DNA of 50,876 nt from Methylococcaceae bacterium (GTDB lineage: Bacteria > Pseudomonadota > Gammaproteobacteria > Methylococcales > Methylococcaceae): the NCBI GenBank assembly GCA_902810705.1, contig CADDYU010000011.1, forward strand, positions 1-50,876. The letters run 5' to 3'. Positions 1 through 8,048 of the stretch are shown piece by piece. Position 1 is the stretch's first letter, and the number at the start of each line of letters is the position of its first letter. A model generated the notes under the pieces. That model did not search any database and had not been told where the DNA came from. It was given only the letters and a program-made list of their open reading frames with translations. Position numbers and translations under genes: made by a program.

Positions 1-20
1 CCGCCACCGAGGCTCCTGTC

Positions 21-683
21 ATGGCCAACACGACCACCGCCACCACCGCCGCCCCGCACTGGCCGCAGAACGGGGACCTGATGCAAGGGTGCGAGGAGAT
101 GAACGTCGGCTTCGCCACGATCCTGGTCATGGCCGGCGTCGTCTACCTGCTCTGGGGATACCAGATCTTCAAGTGGCTGGTCACGCTGAACGCGGCCGTA
201 CTCGGCGCTTACCTCGGGTGGATCCTCGGCCGCAACGCCGAGGCGGGCGTGCCGTGCGCGGTCGTCGGCGGGTTCGTCTGCGGCGTCGTCGCCTGGCCGA
301 CGATGCAGTACGCGGTCGCCGTCATGGGCGGGCTGTTCGGCGCGGTCCTCGGCGCGACGCTCTGGACGACGTTCAAGCTCGACCCCGACTTCGCCTGGAG
401 CGGCGCCGGCATGGGCCTGATCCTGTTCGGCCTGCTCAGCTTCATCGTCTTCCGCGGCAGCGTGATGGTCTACACGAGCCTGCAGGGCGCGGTCATGCTG
501 ATCCTGGGCGTGCTCGGGCTGATCTTCAAGATCAACGACGTCGCGCCCCAGGTCAGCCGCAAGATCGAGGTCGCGCCGTTCCTCGTGCCGATGGCGGTCA
601 TGGTCCCGATGGTCATCGGGATGATCTACCAGAACGCGACGACCGCCCCCGTAGGCCCGCCGCCGGCGCCGCCGAAGAAGTGA
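21..683 (+). CDS. Multi-pass membrane protein, unknown function
   Basis: The 220-residue product has a short Thr/Ala-rich N-terminus, then about six to seven hydrophobic segments rich in Gly, Ala and Val between residues 30 and 205, and a Pro-rich cytosolic-looking tail (GPPPAPPKK). The pattern of short helices separated by small glycine loops resembles the DUF4203/TMEM198-like group, but no diagnostic motif is visible, so the family is only a guess. The ATG is the first in frame and lies close to the window edge, so its promoter cannot be judged. It is followed by a 148-base gap and then pyk on the same strand, in what looks like ordinary host chromosome. Confidence 0.7.
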   Translation: MANTTTATTAAPHWPQNGDLMQGCEEMNVGFATILVMAGVVYLLWGYQIFKWLVTLNAAVLGAYLGWILGRNAEAGVPCAVVGGFVCGVVAWPTMQYAVAVMGGLFGAVLGATLWTTFKLDPDFAWSGAGMGLILFGLLSFIVFRGSVMVYTSLQGAVMLILGVLGLIFKINDVAPQVSRKIEVAPFLVPMAVMVPMVIGMIYQNATTAPVGPPPAPPKK

Positions 684-831
684 ATGATCTCGAAGTCCCG
701 GTGCAGCCGGCGCGCCCGCTCGTCGTCGCGGGCACGGGGTCGCGGCGCCGGGGACGTCGAGCAAGCTCGCCGACTCGAACGGGGCGCGGTGGTCGCGCGG
801 GCCCACTGCCAGTATCATCGGCCCCCGCCAT

Positions 832-2331
832 ATGATTCGCACGAAGATCATCGCAACGATGGGTCCGGCGTGCGGGGACGTCGATGCGCTCTACCGGCTG
901 TTCGAGGCGGGCGTCGACGTCTGCCGGCTGAACTTCTCGCACGGGTCGCTCGACGCCCACCTGCTCCAGCTCCGCAACATCCGCGAGGCCGCCGCCCGGT
1001 TCGACCACCCGATCGCCGTCCTCGGCGACCTGTGCGGCCCCAAGATCCGCCTCGGCCAGGTCGCCGACGTCGACGGCACCGGCGGCGTCCCGATCGCGGT
1101 CGGTGACGAGCTGGTCATCCAGCGCGCCGACACCCTCGGCAACCGCGTCGACGGCACCTGCCGGGTCAGCTCGATCTACAAGCACCTGGTGGACGACGTC
1201 CAGATCGGCGACCGCCTGCTGATCGAGGACGGCCTGCTCCGCTTCGTCTGCACCGACAAGAACTTCAACGAGCTGCGCTGCCAGACGACCGTCGGCGGGG
1301 TCCTGAAGAGCCGCAAGGGCGTCAACCTGCCCAATACGGTCGTCAACGTCCCCAGCATCACCGACTACGACTGGGAGTGCGCCAACTGGGCCGTCGACAA
1401 CGACCTGGACTACCTCGCGCTCAGCTTCGTCCGCAAGCCCGAAGACCTGCTGCTGCTCCGCGAGCACTTGCGCAACCGCGTCAGCGACATCCACCTGATC
1501 GCCAAGATCGAGAAGGCCGAGGCGATCAAGGCGCTCGACGGGATCCTCGACGCCAGCGACGGGCTGATGGTCGCCCGCGGTGATTTGGGCGTGGAGATGG
1601 ACGTCGCCGAGGTACCGATCCTGCAGAAGGAGCTGATCCGCCGCTGCCAGGCCGCCGCCAAGCCGGTCATCGTCGCGACGCAGATGCTGCAGAGCATGAT
1701 CGAGCAGGCGAGCCCGACGCGGGCCGAGGTCAGCGACGTTGCCAACGCGATCTTCGACGGGACGGACGCCGTCATGCTCAGCGGCGAGACGAGCGTCGGG
1801 AAGTTCCCGATCGGCGCGGTCCACACGATGAGCCACGTCGCGGACACGACCGAGAGGTACCTGATCCAGACCGGCGGCTTCCGCGAGCCGGCCCTGCGGC
1901 TGAAGAACATGCACCTGTCCGGCGCCGTCGCCAAGGGCGTGTGGCAGATCGTGCAGGACCTGAAGGTCAAGCTCGTCGTCATCTGGAGCCAGACCGGCGC
2001 CACCGCCCGCATCTTCTCCAAGACCCGCTTCCCCGTGCCGATCGTGGCGCTGTCGAGCGACCACCGGGCGCTGCGTCGGATGGCGCTGCACTTCGGCGTC
2101 GTCCCGCAGGAGATGAGCCCGCCGAGCGAACTGTCGGCACTGGTGGCGGACGTCGACGCGATGGTGCGGTCGCACAAGTACGCCGAGCCCGGCGACCGGA
2201 TCGTGCTCGTCGCCGGATCGAGCATGGGCACGCCGGGGACGCTGAACGGCGTGGTCATTCACACGGTCGGCGAGCAGTGGTCGACGAACCCGACCGCCTC
2301 CGACGCCCCCGCCCTCATGGCCGCGCCGTGA
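832..2331 (+). CDS. pyk: Pyruvate kinase
   Basis: This enzyme converts phosphoenolpyruvate and ADP to pyruvate and ATP in the cytoplasm, the last step of glycolysis. The 499-residue protein is of normal length. It starts with RTKIIATMGPA and then CRLNFSHGS, the N-terminal barrel signature. A B-domain lid follows around residues 70-170. LIAKIEKAEAI and the active-site stretch GLMVARGDLGVEM lie near residues 222-260, with MLQSMI and AVMLSGETSVGKFP further on. The C-terminal allosteric domain includes IWSQTGATARIFSKTRFP. It is a housekeeping gene on the host side of the tRNA. The open frames antisense to it are shadows. Confidence 0.97.
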   Translation: MIRTKIIATMGPACGDVDALYRLFEAGVDVCRLNFSHGSLDAHLLQLRNIREAAARFDHPIAVLGDLCGPKIRLGQVADVDGTGGVPIAVGDELVIQRADTLGNRVDGTCRVSSIYKHLVDDVQIGDRLLIEDGLLRFVCTDKNFNELRCQTTVGGVLKSRKGVNLPNTVVNVPSITDYDWECANWAVDNDLDYLALSFVRKPEDLLLLREHLRNRVSDIHLIAKIEKAEAIKALDGILDASDGLMVARGDLGVEMDVAEVPILQKELIRRCQAAAKPVIVATQMLQSMIEQASPTRAEVSDVANAIFDGTDAVMLSGETSVGKFPIGAVHTMSHVADTTERYLIQTGGFREPALRLKNMHLSGAVAKGVWQIVQDLKVKLVVIWSQTGATARIFSKTRFPVPIVALSSDHRALRRMALHFGVVPQEMSPPSELSALVADVDAMVRSHKYAEPGDRIVLVAGSSMGTPGTLNGVVIHTVGEQWSTNPTASDAPALMAAP

Positions 2332-2356
2332 GCGACGGTAGTGGCTCGCTATCACC

Positions 2357-2416
2357 GTGGCACGGGCGTCCCGCCCGTGTTTGGTGCTTCCGACACGGGC
2401 GGGACGCCCGCGCCAC
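2357..2416. repeat. REP-like GC-rich inverted repeat
   Basis: Two 24-base arms (2357-2380 and 2393-2416) are reverse complements with a single mismatch, separated by a 12-base loop. Each arm is itself nearly palindromic around ACGGGCGTCCCGCCCGT. It sits between the pyk stop and the lipoprotein start. The form is that of REP/BIME-type intergenic repeats common in planctomycete genomes. It may also act as a terminator for pyk, although no T-run follows. Confidence 0.75.
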
Positions 2417-2453
2417 CTTCACACTAAACCACCACCTGAACGACCGCGAACCG

Positions 2454-3092
2454 ATGCGCCGCCGCCCGTTCGTCATCCTCCCGCTCGCGCTGCTCGTCGG
2501 CTGCGTCACGCGCGGCCCCGACCCGTCGCGGCGCGCCCGCGTCACGCCCGCCGACCCCTCGCTCGCGAGGAACGACCACTACTTCGCGATGCCTGGCGTC
2601 GCGAGCGTCCAGTGGCCGAGCTACCCGACGATCTGGGCCGCCGCCCGGCAGGTGATGACCGACCGCGGCTTCACCGTCGCCCGGTCCGACTACCGTGGCG
2701 GCACAATCGAGACGGACCCGCTCGTGTCCGCCCAGTTCTTCGAGCCGTGGCGGCAGGACGTGGTGACGACCGAGTCCCGGGTGCAGAGCACGCTGCAGAC
2801 CGTCCGCCGAACCGTCCGGTTCGACATCACCCCCGCCGCCGGTGGCACGTTCGAACTCGTGCCGAAGGTGGTCGTGGAACGTCAGTCGTTTCTGGAGCGC
2901 CGCGTGACGGCCCCGGTCCGCCTCAGCTTGGCTTTGACGGGCGTCGCCGTTCAAGGCAACCAGTTGACCGACGAAGGCCAGGGCCTGCAGGACAACTACT
3001 GGTACGCGATCGGCCGCGACGAGGCGCTGGAGCGCTCGCTTGCCGACGAGCTCCGCACGGTCATCCGCGAGGGCCCGCGCACCGGACGTTAG
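2454..3092 (+). CDS. Predicted lipoprotein, unknown function
   Basis: The 212-residue product begins MRRRPFVILPLALLVGC, a typical lipoprotein signal with the lipobox Cys at residue 17, so it should be exported and lipidated. The mature part has no motif that I recognise. It reads as a compact alpha/beta domain (PTIWAAARQVMTDRGFTVAR, later a run of beta-like strands), compatible with a periplasmic or outer-membrane-facing role. The ATG at 2454 was chosen because it directly precedes the signal peptide. The frame is open far upstream into pyk, but that part reads as non-coding. It ends 83 bases before the tRNA. Confidence 0.75.
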   Translation: MRRRPFVILPLALLVGCVTRGPDPSRRARVTPADPSLARNDHYFAMPGVASVQWPSYPTIWAAARQVMTDRGFTVARSDYRGGTIETDPLVSAQFFEPWRQDVVTTESRVQSTLQTVRRTVRFDITPAAGGTFELVPKVVVERQSFLERRVTAPVRLSLALTGVAVQGNQLTDEGQGLQDNYWYAIGRDEALERSLADELRTVIREGPRTGR

Positions 3093-3175
3093 CCCGGCCT
3101 GCTGCGAAAGACCTGCACGCGACGCCACCCGTCGCCTTGACTCCCGGCCGGATCGCACTATGATGAAGGCACAAT

Positions 3176-3249
<74 letters not shown>

Positions 3250-3250
3250 C

Positions 3251-3267
3251 TTCCCTTACTCAGGCAG
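3251..3267 (+). other. Candidate left attachment repeat
   Basis: TTCCCTTACTCAG, immediately after the tRNA, is repeated exactly at 11504-11516, with a further CAG after one differing base in both places. CGCT also precedes both copies, with AC inserted only at the tRNA copy. The position between tRNA and integrase fits an att core or a sequence adjoining one. Confidence 0.4.
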
Positions 3268-3301
3268 AGCCAACAACTTGTGGCTCTGCCTGAAGTCTTT
3301 T
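3261..3301 (+). terminator. Hairpin after tRNA-fMet
   Basis: A perfect 12-base inverted repeat (3261-3272 and 3281-3292, left arm CAGGCAGAGCCA) with an 8-base loop is followed by AAGTCTTTT. It would end the tRNA transcript and shield the integrase gene. Confidence 0.7.
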
Positions 3302-3417
3302 ATGGGGCCGGTTTTCCCTGGCTTCCCCTAAACTTCCCCTGTGGATGTGCCCTTCATGCAGAGCCGGCATTCGTGCGGCTTTGTTTTCAGGCCCTCGCGC
3401 CTGAGGAGGTTTCGTCC

Positions 3418-4551
3418 ATGGCCAGCTTGCTCAAACGGGGCGATAAGTTCTACGTCCGCGTCTATGTCAACGGAAAAGCGAAGGATATCGCCACCAAGTC
3501 CAGCAACGTCAAGATCGCGGAAAAGTTCCTGAAGAAGATCGAATACGAGAATGCCACCGGCCAGTTGGCTACGGCGACCAAGACGCCGATGCCGAAACTG
3601 CTAGAGGACTTCGCCGCGCACCTCAAGGCCAATCACCGCGTGAAGTCGGTCAAGAACGACCTGTCCCGTCTGCGGGTCATTTTTGGACCGCTGACGTCCG
3701 CGCTGGAACCGACGGCGACCAAAGACAATCTGACAGGGGAAGTTCAGGGGAAGCCGCGCGACGAGGCCGGCGCGGAGGCGCCGCGCGTGATGGCGGAATA
3801 CGCCGAGCAGATCAGCCCGCCCCTCATCAACCGCTACTTGGACCAGCGCGCGGCAAGCGTCGGCCCCAAGACGCTCAATGCTGACCGTGAAATCCTCTAC
3901 CGTCTGTTCCGGTACGCCATCGAGCATCACGGCTTGGTGTACCCCGACCCGCGCCTCAAGAATCCAATCGACGGCGTGCGCCCCCGTAAGCTTCCAGCGC
4001 ATGACATTCGCTTCCTTAACCCCGAGCAGATTAAGGCACAGTTGGAGGCCATCAAGGATGAGCCGGTCCTCCATGCCGCCGTCGCGGTGCTGATCTACGC
4101 CGGCCTACGCCGCGAGGAAGCGTTGTGGCTGACGCGCGACGATGTCGATCGCAAAACGGGGCTGCTTCGCATCCGAGCCAAGAGGATTGACGACCACTTC
4201 TGGCAGCCCAAGACGGGCCGTAACCGCGCCGTGCCGATCGGCACCGCGCTGGCGGCCGTGTTGGACAAGTTCAAGTCTCCCGGACCGGGGCCGTGGCTGC
4301 TGCCAAGTCCCGAAGGGGCGCGCTGGGACCCGGACAATTTCAGCCACAAGCTCGCCGACGAAAACGTGAAGGCAAAGCTGCCGTGGACGTGCCTGGACTT
4401 CCGTCACACGTTCGGCTCGATGTTGGCCCAGCGCGGCGTGAGCTTGTACAAAATCAGCGCGATGATGGGCAACTCGCCGGAGATTTGCCGCCGACACTAT
4501 GCGGCGCTGATTCCCGACCAGTTCGTCGGCGACGTGAATTTCGCCGCTTGA
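3418..4551 (+). CDS. int: Tyrosine recombinase / integrase
   Basis: This integrase probably catalyses site-specific insertion of the element at tRNA-fMet. The 377-residue protein has an N-terminal arm-binding segment (residues about 5-45), a SAM-like core-binding domain (about 60-190) and a catalytic domain. In the catalytic domain, YAGLRREEAL carries box I Arg, DFRHTFGS carries box II Arg, and RRHYAAL carries the nucleophilic Tyr. The box II His three residues before Arg is Leu here, and the later His/Trp position is Asn (MMGNSPE). ATG 3418 is preferred over upstream in-frame starts because GAGGAGGT lies 7 bases before it. The gene is next to its presumed attachment site, as in most ICEs and genomic islands. 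Confidence 0.9.
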   Translation: MASLLKRGDKFYVRVYVNGKAKDIATKSSNVKIAEKFLKKIEYENATGQLATATKTPMPKLLEDFAAHLKANHRVKSVKNDLSRLRVIFGPLTSALEPTATKDNLTGEVQGKPRDEAGAEAPRVMAEYAEQISPPLINRYLDQRAASVGPKTLNADREILYRLFRYAIEHHGLVYPDPRLKNPIDGVRPRKLPAHDIRFLNPEQIKAQLEAIKDEPVLHAAVAVLIYAGLRREEALWLTRDDVDRKTGLLRIRAKRIDDHFWQPKTGRNRAVPIGTALAAVLDKFKSPGPGPWLLPSPEGARWDPDNFSHKLADENVKAKLPWTCLDFRHTFGSMLAQRGVSLYKISAMMGNSPEICRRHYAALIPDQFVGDVNFAA

Positions 4552-4599
4552 TACGAGGTTGGTGGCGCGATCGTCTTGGTTCAGGAATGCTCAAAGGAA

Positions 4600-4633
4600 A
4601 AGCGGGCAGGTCCACGTCGGAATCTGCCCGCTT
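4600..4633 (+). terminator. Hairpin downstream of integrase
   Basis: Perfect 10-base arms (AAGCGGGCAG at 4600-4609 and CTGCCCGCTT at 4624-4633) lie 48 bases after the integrase stop. No long T-run follows, so termination is likely but not certain. Confidence 0.5.
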
Positions 4634-4652
4634 CAACTCCGGGGATTCTCTG

Positions 4653-4684
4653 TACAATGTGCCTGTAAATGTCGATAATTACAG
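4653..4684 (+). promoter_or_regulatory. Probable abiE promoter -10 and operator
   Basis: TACAAT at 4653-4658 is a good -10 box. Just downstream is the dyad CTGTAA (4663-4668) / TTACAG (4679-4684), 16 bases before the abiEi ATG. AbiEi antitoxins are known to repress their own operon through inverted repeats, and this position fits. No convincing -35 was identified. Confidence 0.45.
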
Positions 4685-4699
4685 ACGGATGGTACAGCT

Positions 4700-5338
4700 A
4701 TGCGAACGGCCACGCTAACCAAGTCACAGAACGGTGTCAGGGCGGAGCAGCAAATCGTTAAGCTCGCCCGGCGCAAAGGGCTTCTTCGCGCCCGCGACCT
4801 GCGGCCGCTTGGTATTCCCCGGCGACACCTGACCCGACTGGTCGCGGAAGGCGTGCTGCTGCGATCTGGCCGTGGCCTCTATGCACTCGCCGATGCGGCC
4901 GCCAGCGAGCACCGATCGCTGGCCGAAGTCTGCGCGCGGGTGCCGTCCGGAGTGGTCTGTCTCCTGTCGGCGCTTCGCTTTCACGGGCTGACGACGCAGA
5001 ACCCGTGGGAAGTCTGGCTCGCGATCACGCCGGCGAGCCGGAAGCCGCGAATCGATCATCCGCCGGTGCGCATCGCGCGATTCTCAGGACCGGCATTCGG
5101 TGAAGGCGTGGAGCACCATCGCATCGACGGTGTGGACGTGAAGATCTATTCGCCCGCCAAGACCGTCGCCGACTGCTTCAAGTACCGCAACAAGATCGGC
5201 ATCGATGTTGCCATCGAATCGCTCCGCGACGCTTGGGGGAAACGCGCGGCGACCGCGGACCAGCTCTGGCAGTTTGCCAAAGTCTGTCGGGTCACCAACG
5301 TCATGCGGCCCTACCTCGACACTGTCGCCCACACTTGA
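4700..5338 (+). CDS. abiEi: AbiEi-family antitoxin / transcriptional regulator
   Basis: The 212-residue protein has an N-terminal winged-helix region with the pattern GLLRARDLRPLGIPRRHLTRL and then LLRSGRGLYALAD, the signature of the AbiEi antitoxin N-terminal domain. It continues with VVCLLSALRFHGLT and SPAKTVADCFKYRNKIG, typical of the C-terminal antitoxin domain. In the type IV AbiE system, AbiEi represses the operon and counters the AbiEii nucleotidyltransferase. The toxin gene starts 22 bases downstream on the same strand, which supports the pairing. The location right after the integrase suggests stabilisation of the element or phage defence. Confidence 0.9.
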   Translation: MRTATLTKSQNGVRAEQQIVKLARRKGLLRARDLRPLGIPRRHLTRLVAEGVLLRSGRGLYALADAAASEHRSLAEVCARVPSGVVCLLSALRFHGLTTQNPWEVWLAITPASRKPRIDHPPVRIARFSGPAFGEGVEHHRIDGVDVKIYSPAKTVADCFKYRNKIGIDVAIESLRDAWGKRAATADQLWQFAKVCRVTNVMRPYLDTVAHT

Positions 5339-5360
5339 ACAGACGAGACCAACGACCGGC

Positions 5361-6284
5361 ATGAAGAATCCGCCACGCAACGTCGCCGCTTCGGTTCGCC
5401 AGCGTCTTTTGACCCTGTCGAAGGCGTCGGGCGTGGACTACAACCAATTGCTGATCCGTTACGCCATCGAACGGCTGCTGTACCGGCTGAGTCGCTCTCG
5501 TCATCGCGAGAACTTCGTGCTCAAAGGGGCGATGCTCTTTACGATTTGGGAAGGGTCGCCGCATCGCCCGACTCAGGACGTGGACCTGTTGGGTTTTGGC
5601 GATCGCTCACCCGATCGGATTGCCGGCGTGTTTCGTGAACTCTGCGAGACAGCCGTCGAAGATGACGGGATCACCTTTGCGGCGAACACGGTTCAAGCCG
5701 AGGAAATCCGCACGACCGACGAGTACGGCGGGGTCCGGGTCCGCTTCACCGCCTCTCTCGGCGGCGCGGTCATCCGCGTGCAGGCGGATGTCGGGTTTGG
5801 TGACGCCATCACGCCCGCTTCGCCGGAATCGAACTATCCGACGTTGTTGCCAAACCAGGCGGCGCCGCACTTGCGCGTCTATCCGCGCGAAACCGTCGTG
5901 GCTGAAAAGCTGGAGGCCGTCGCCAAGCTCGGGATGCTCAACACGCGGTTCAAGGACTACTACGACCTGCGCTATCTGGCCGACCGTTTCGAGTTTGACG
6001 GCCCGGTGTTGATCGAAGCAATCGCGGCGACGTTCGAGCGCCGCGGCACGCCGTTGCCGCCCGCGCTACCCGTCGGCTTGGGTGCGGCTTTTGCAACTGA
6101 CCAGGTGAAGCAAACGCAGTGGGCCGCATTCCGTCGTCGCCAGCCGGAGCAGAAGCTACCGGACCTGCCCGAAGTCGTCGCGGAAATCAACCGGTTCGTT
6201 GAGTCGCCTTTGCTTGCCGTCGGCGGACGACAGCCATTCGCACGCAAATGGAATGTCGCGCGCGGATGGACGCAGGTAACTTGA
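5361..6284 (+). CDS. abiEii: AbiEii-family nucleotidyltransferase toxin
   Basis: The 307-residue protein has the AbiEii/AbiGii layout. An N-terminal helical part (RYAIERLLYRLS) leads into NFVLKGAMLF, followed by RPTQDVDLLG, which supplies the DxD metal-binding pair of the nucleotidyltransferase fold. The later VVAEKLEAVAKLGMLNTRFKD segment is a family hallmark (the EK...KD motif near residue 190). Such toxins transfer nucleotides to tRNA or other acceptors and arrest growth when not restrained by AbiEi. ATG 5361 was chosen over upstream starts because these would overlap the antitoxin gene and read as out-of-frame antitoxin sequence. Confidence 0.92.
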   Translation: MKNPPRNVAASVRQRLLTLSKASGVDYNQLLIRYAIERLLYRLSRSRHRENFVLKGAMLFTIWEGSPHRPTQDVDLLGFGDRSPDRIAGVFRELCETAVEDDGITFAANTVQAEEIRTTDEYGGVRVRFTASLGGAVIRVQADVGFGDAITPASPESNYPTLLPNQAAPHLRVYPRETVVAEKLEAVAKLGMLNTRFKDYYDLRYLADRFEFDGPVLIEAIAATFERRGTPLPPALPVGLGAAFATDQVKQTQWAAFRRRQPEQKLPDLPEVVAEINRFVESPLLAVGGRQPFARKWNVARGWTQVT

Positions 6285-6369
6285 CATCAACAACGCTTGT
6301 GTTTCCCAATAGGTGGATAAGAGGCAACTATGCGAAGAGGGGACGATTAAGCTGAGGAAGCTGAGCGTT

Positions 6370-7584
6370 TCAGGGCTGCGTCACGTTAGGCTGCGATGTG
6401 GAAGGCGAGCCGGCGAATCTGGATGGGTTCTTCAAAAACTGATCCCGGCAGGTCGTGCTGCAGAAAAGGTAGGTCTTGCCGTCGTAACTCGCATGAAGTG
6501 TATGGTCGCTCGCGTTTACCTCCATCTTGCAGACCGGATCGACGGCGCTTCGAGACGCTGCCGGCTGACTGGCCGCGACGAGCAATTCACGGCCTGATGG
6601 ACCGCCGATCGATTTGAGGTATTCCACAAGCTGCCCGACCTCCTCGTCCGTCAGTTGGCCTCGGTAGCTCGGCATCAGATGAGGATAGCCCGCGACGATC
6701 TTGGCGTTCGGATCGAGGATTGATTCACGCAGATATCCTTCGTCGGCAATGATGGAACTGCCATCTTCCAGGCGAATCTTTTGGCCAAAACGGCCTTGTA
6801 ACGGTGGAGCGACCTTTTGCTGCGCGTGACACGCCACGCAGCCGCGCGACAGGTAGAGTGCTTCACCGGGACTGTGCGTGGCGCGGCTCCCTGTCGGCAT
6901 GCCCCACGCGGCAGCAATCGCGGGCATCGTCGCGGGCGGCGTGCCGGCGAGTGCCATGGCGTCGAAAGCGAGCCGTTGCAAGGCTATCGAGTCACTGCTG
7001 TCGTAGACGCCACGTACTTTCCCGTCGCCGTCCGCAAGAATGAAAATGCCGCTGTGCTGAATCGGGGTTTCCTTGTCCGGGGGCTGCACAAACGTCTTCA
7101 TTCCTGCCGCGGTCTCAGCGAGCCCGACCCTGTCTGTGCTCAGAAAATGCCAACGCAACTCATCGGCGCGCCACATGTTCGCGTACGCCTTTAGCATCTC
7201 CGGCGTATCGTGATCGGGATCGACCGAGAAGGACACAAACTGAACCTTCGAGTTCGTAATCGTCTTTTGAAGTTGCGCCATCTTCGCGGTCATCATGGGG
7301 CAGATGGACGTGCAACTCGTGAAGAAAAAGTCCGAGATCCAGACCTGCCCACGGAGATCTTGATTGGTGACGGCGTGACGATTCTGGTCGAGGTACGAGA
7401 ACGCCGGAACGTCCCACAGGATCGGAAGCACCGTTCCCGTCGGCGAACGCGGCAGCCGATCCGCCACCACCTCGGCGGATAGGCCGGTTCCGTCGCGAAG
7501 CTGCATCCACTTCACCAAGGCGAACATGCCGATCCACATGGCGGCGATCAGGCCGATGGCGGCAGGAAACAGTTTACTTCGCAT
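6370..7584 (-). CDS. Sco1/SenC - cytochrome c - YHS fusion protein
   Basis: Three recognisable modules lie in one 404-residue chain. After an N-terminal membrane anchor (residues 5-27) comes a Sco1/SenC thioredoxin-like domain with the copper-binding Cys pair in FFFTSCTSICP (C91, C95) and the partner His in IQHSGIF (H177). Next is a class I cytochrome c with CVACH at 249-253 and a likely Met ligand in HLMPSY. Last is a YHS domain with DPVCKMEV near 349 and YLFCSTTCRDQF (C375, C379). Sco proteins load copper into cytochrome oxidase or act as redox sensors, and YHS domains are often linked to metal binding. The start follows the AraC-like gene stop by two bases, with CGGAGGA as ribosome site, so the two are cotranscribed. 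The exact role is unknown; copper handling is an inference. Confidence 0.9.
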   Translation of the reverse strand: MRSKLFPAAIGLIAAMWIGMFALVKWMQLRDGTGLSAEVVADRLPRSPTGTVLPILWDVPAFSYLDQNRHAVTNQDLRGQVWISDFFFTSCTSICPMMTAKMAQLQKTITNSKVQFVSFSVDPDHDTPEMLKAYANMWRADELRWHFLSTDRVGLAETAAGMKTFVQPPDKETPIQHSGIFILADGDGKVRGVYDSSDSIALQRLAFDAMALAGTPPATMPAIAAAWGMPTGSRATHSPGEALYLSRGCVACHAQQKVAPPLQGRFGQKIRLEDGSSIIADEGYLRESILDPNAKIVAGYPHLMPSYRGQLTDEEVGQLVEYLKSIGGPSGRELLVAASQPAASRSAVDPVCKMEVNASDHTLHASYDGKTYLFCSTTCRDQFLKNPSRFAGSPSTSQPNVTQP

Positions 7585-7586
7585 CG

Positions 7587-7988
7587 TTAATCCTCCGAGC
7601 GCTTGGTCGTCCGAGTCCGTTCGATATACAGGGCCGGGGGCAGACCCATGACGCGCTTGAAATGTCGCGCAAAGTGCGATTGATCGTGGAAGCCGACTTC
7701 GGTGGCAACCTGTTTGACCGGAAGACCCCGCAACAAAAGTTGCGCCGCCTTCCTTACGCGCACTGCATTCTGAAACGCTCGCGGCGGTTGTCCGACTTCC
7801 TGAGAAAAGACATGATTCAAATGGCCGGCGCTGGTGCCGCAGAGCCGGGCAAGATCGACCAGCGACACTTTCTCGGCATAATGCCGTTCAAGATATCGAC
7901 GAGCACATCCAACGAATGGGGTTTCGTCAGTGGCCGAACGAACTTGTCCTTCACGGATTCTCATTGCAAGCAGAAAACAACACGACAT
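7587..7988 (-). CDS. AraC-type DNA-binding protein, HTH domain only
   Basis: The 133-residue product contains just the two helix-turn-helix motifs of an AraC/XylS regulator: VSLVDLARLCGTSAGHLNHVF, then LPVKQVATEVGFHDQSHFARHF with the conserved GF.DQSHF...FK pattern. The N-terminal cupin or sensor half found in typical members of about 280 residues is absent. Either this is a naturally short form or the 5' part was lost. No good ribosome site supports the first ATG, and a second ATG lies eight codons in. It sits between a PEP-CTERM gene and the Sco fusion, all on the same strand, and probably regulates this block. Confidence 0.8.
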   Translation of the reverse strand: MSCCFLLAMRIREGQVRSATDETPFVGCARRYLERHYAEKVSLVDLARLCGTSAGHLNHVFSQEVGQPPRAFQNAVRVRKAAQLLLRGLPVKQVATEVGFHDQSHFARHFKRVMGLPPALYIERTRTTKRSED

Positions 7989-8048
7989 ACGATCGGATCA
8001 GGACGGCCCGCCGCTCGGGGCGGACCGCCTGATTCGACCAGACGAGAT

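Noticed and set aside
613..2355. Long open frame of about 580 codons on the minus strand, antisense to pyk
   Set aside because: High GC produces long antisense frames. The product is a low-complexity mix of Arg, Asp and Val with no domain, while the plus strand is clearly pyruvate kinase.
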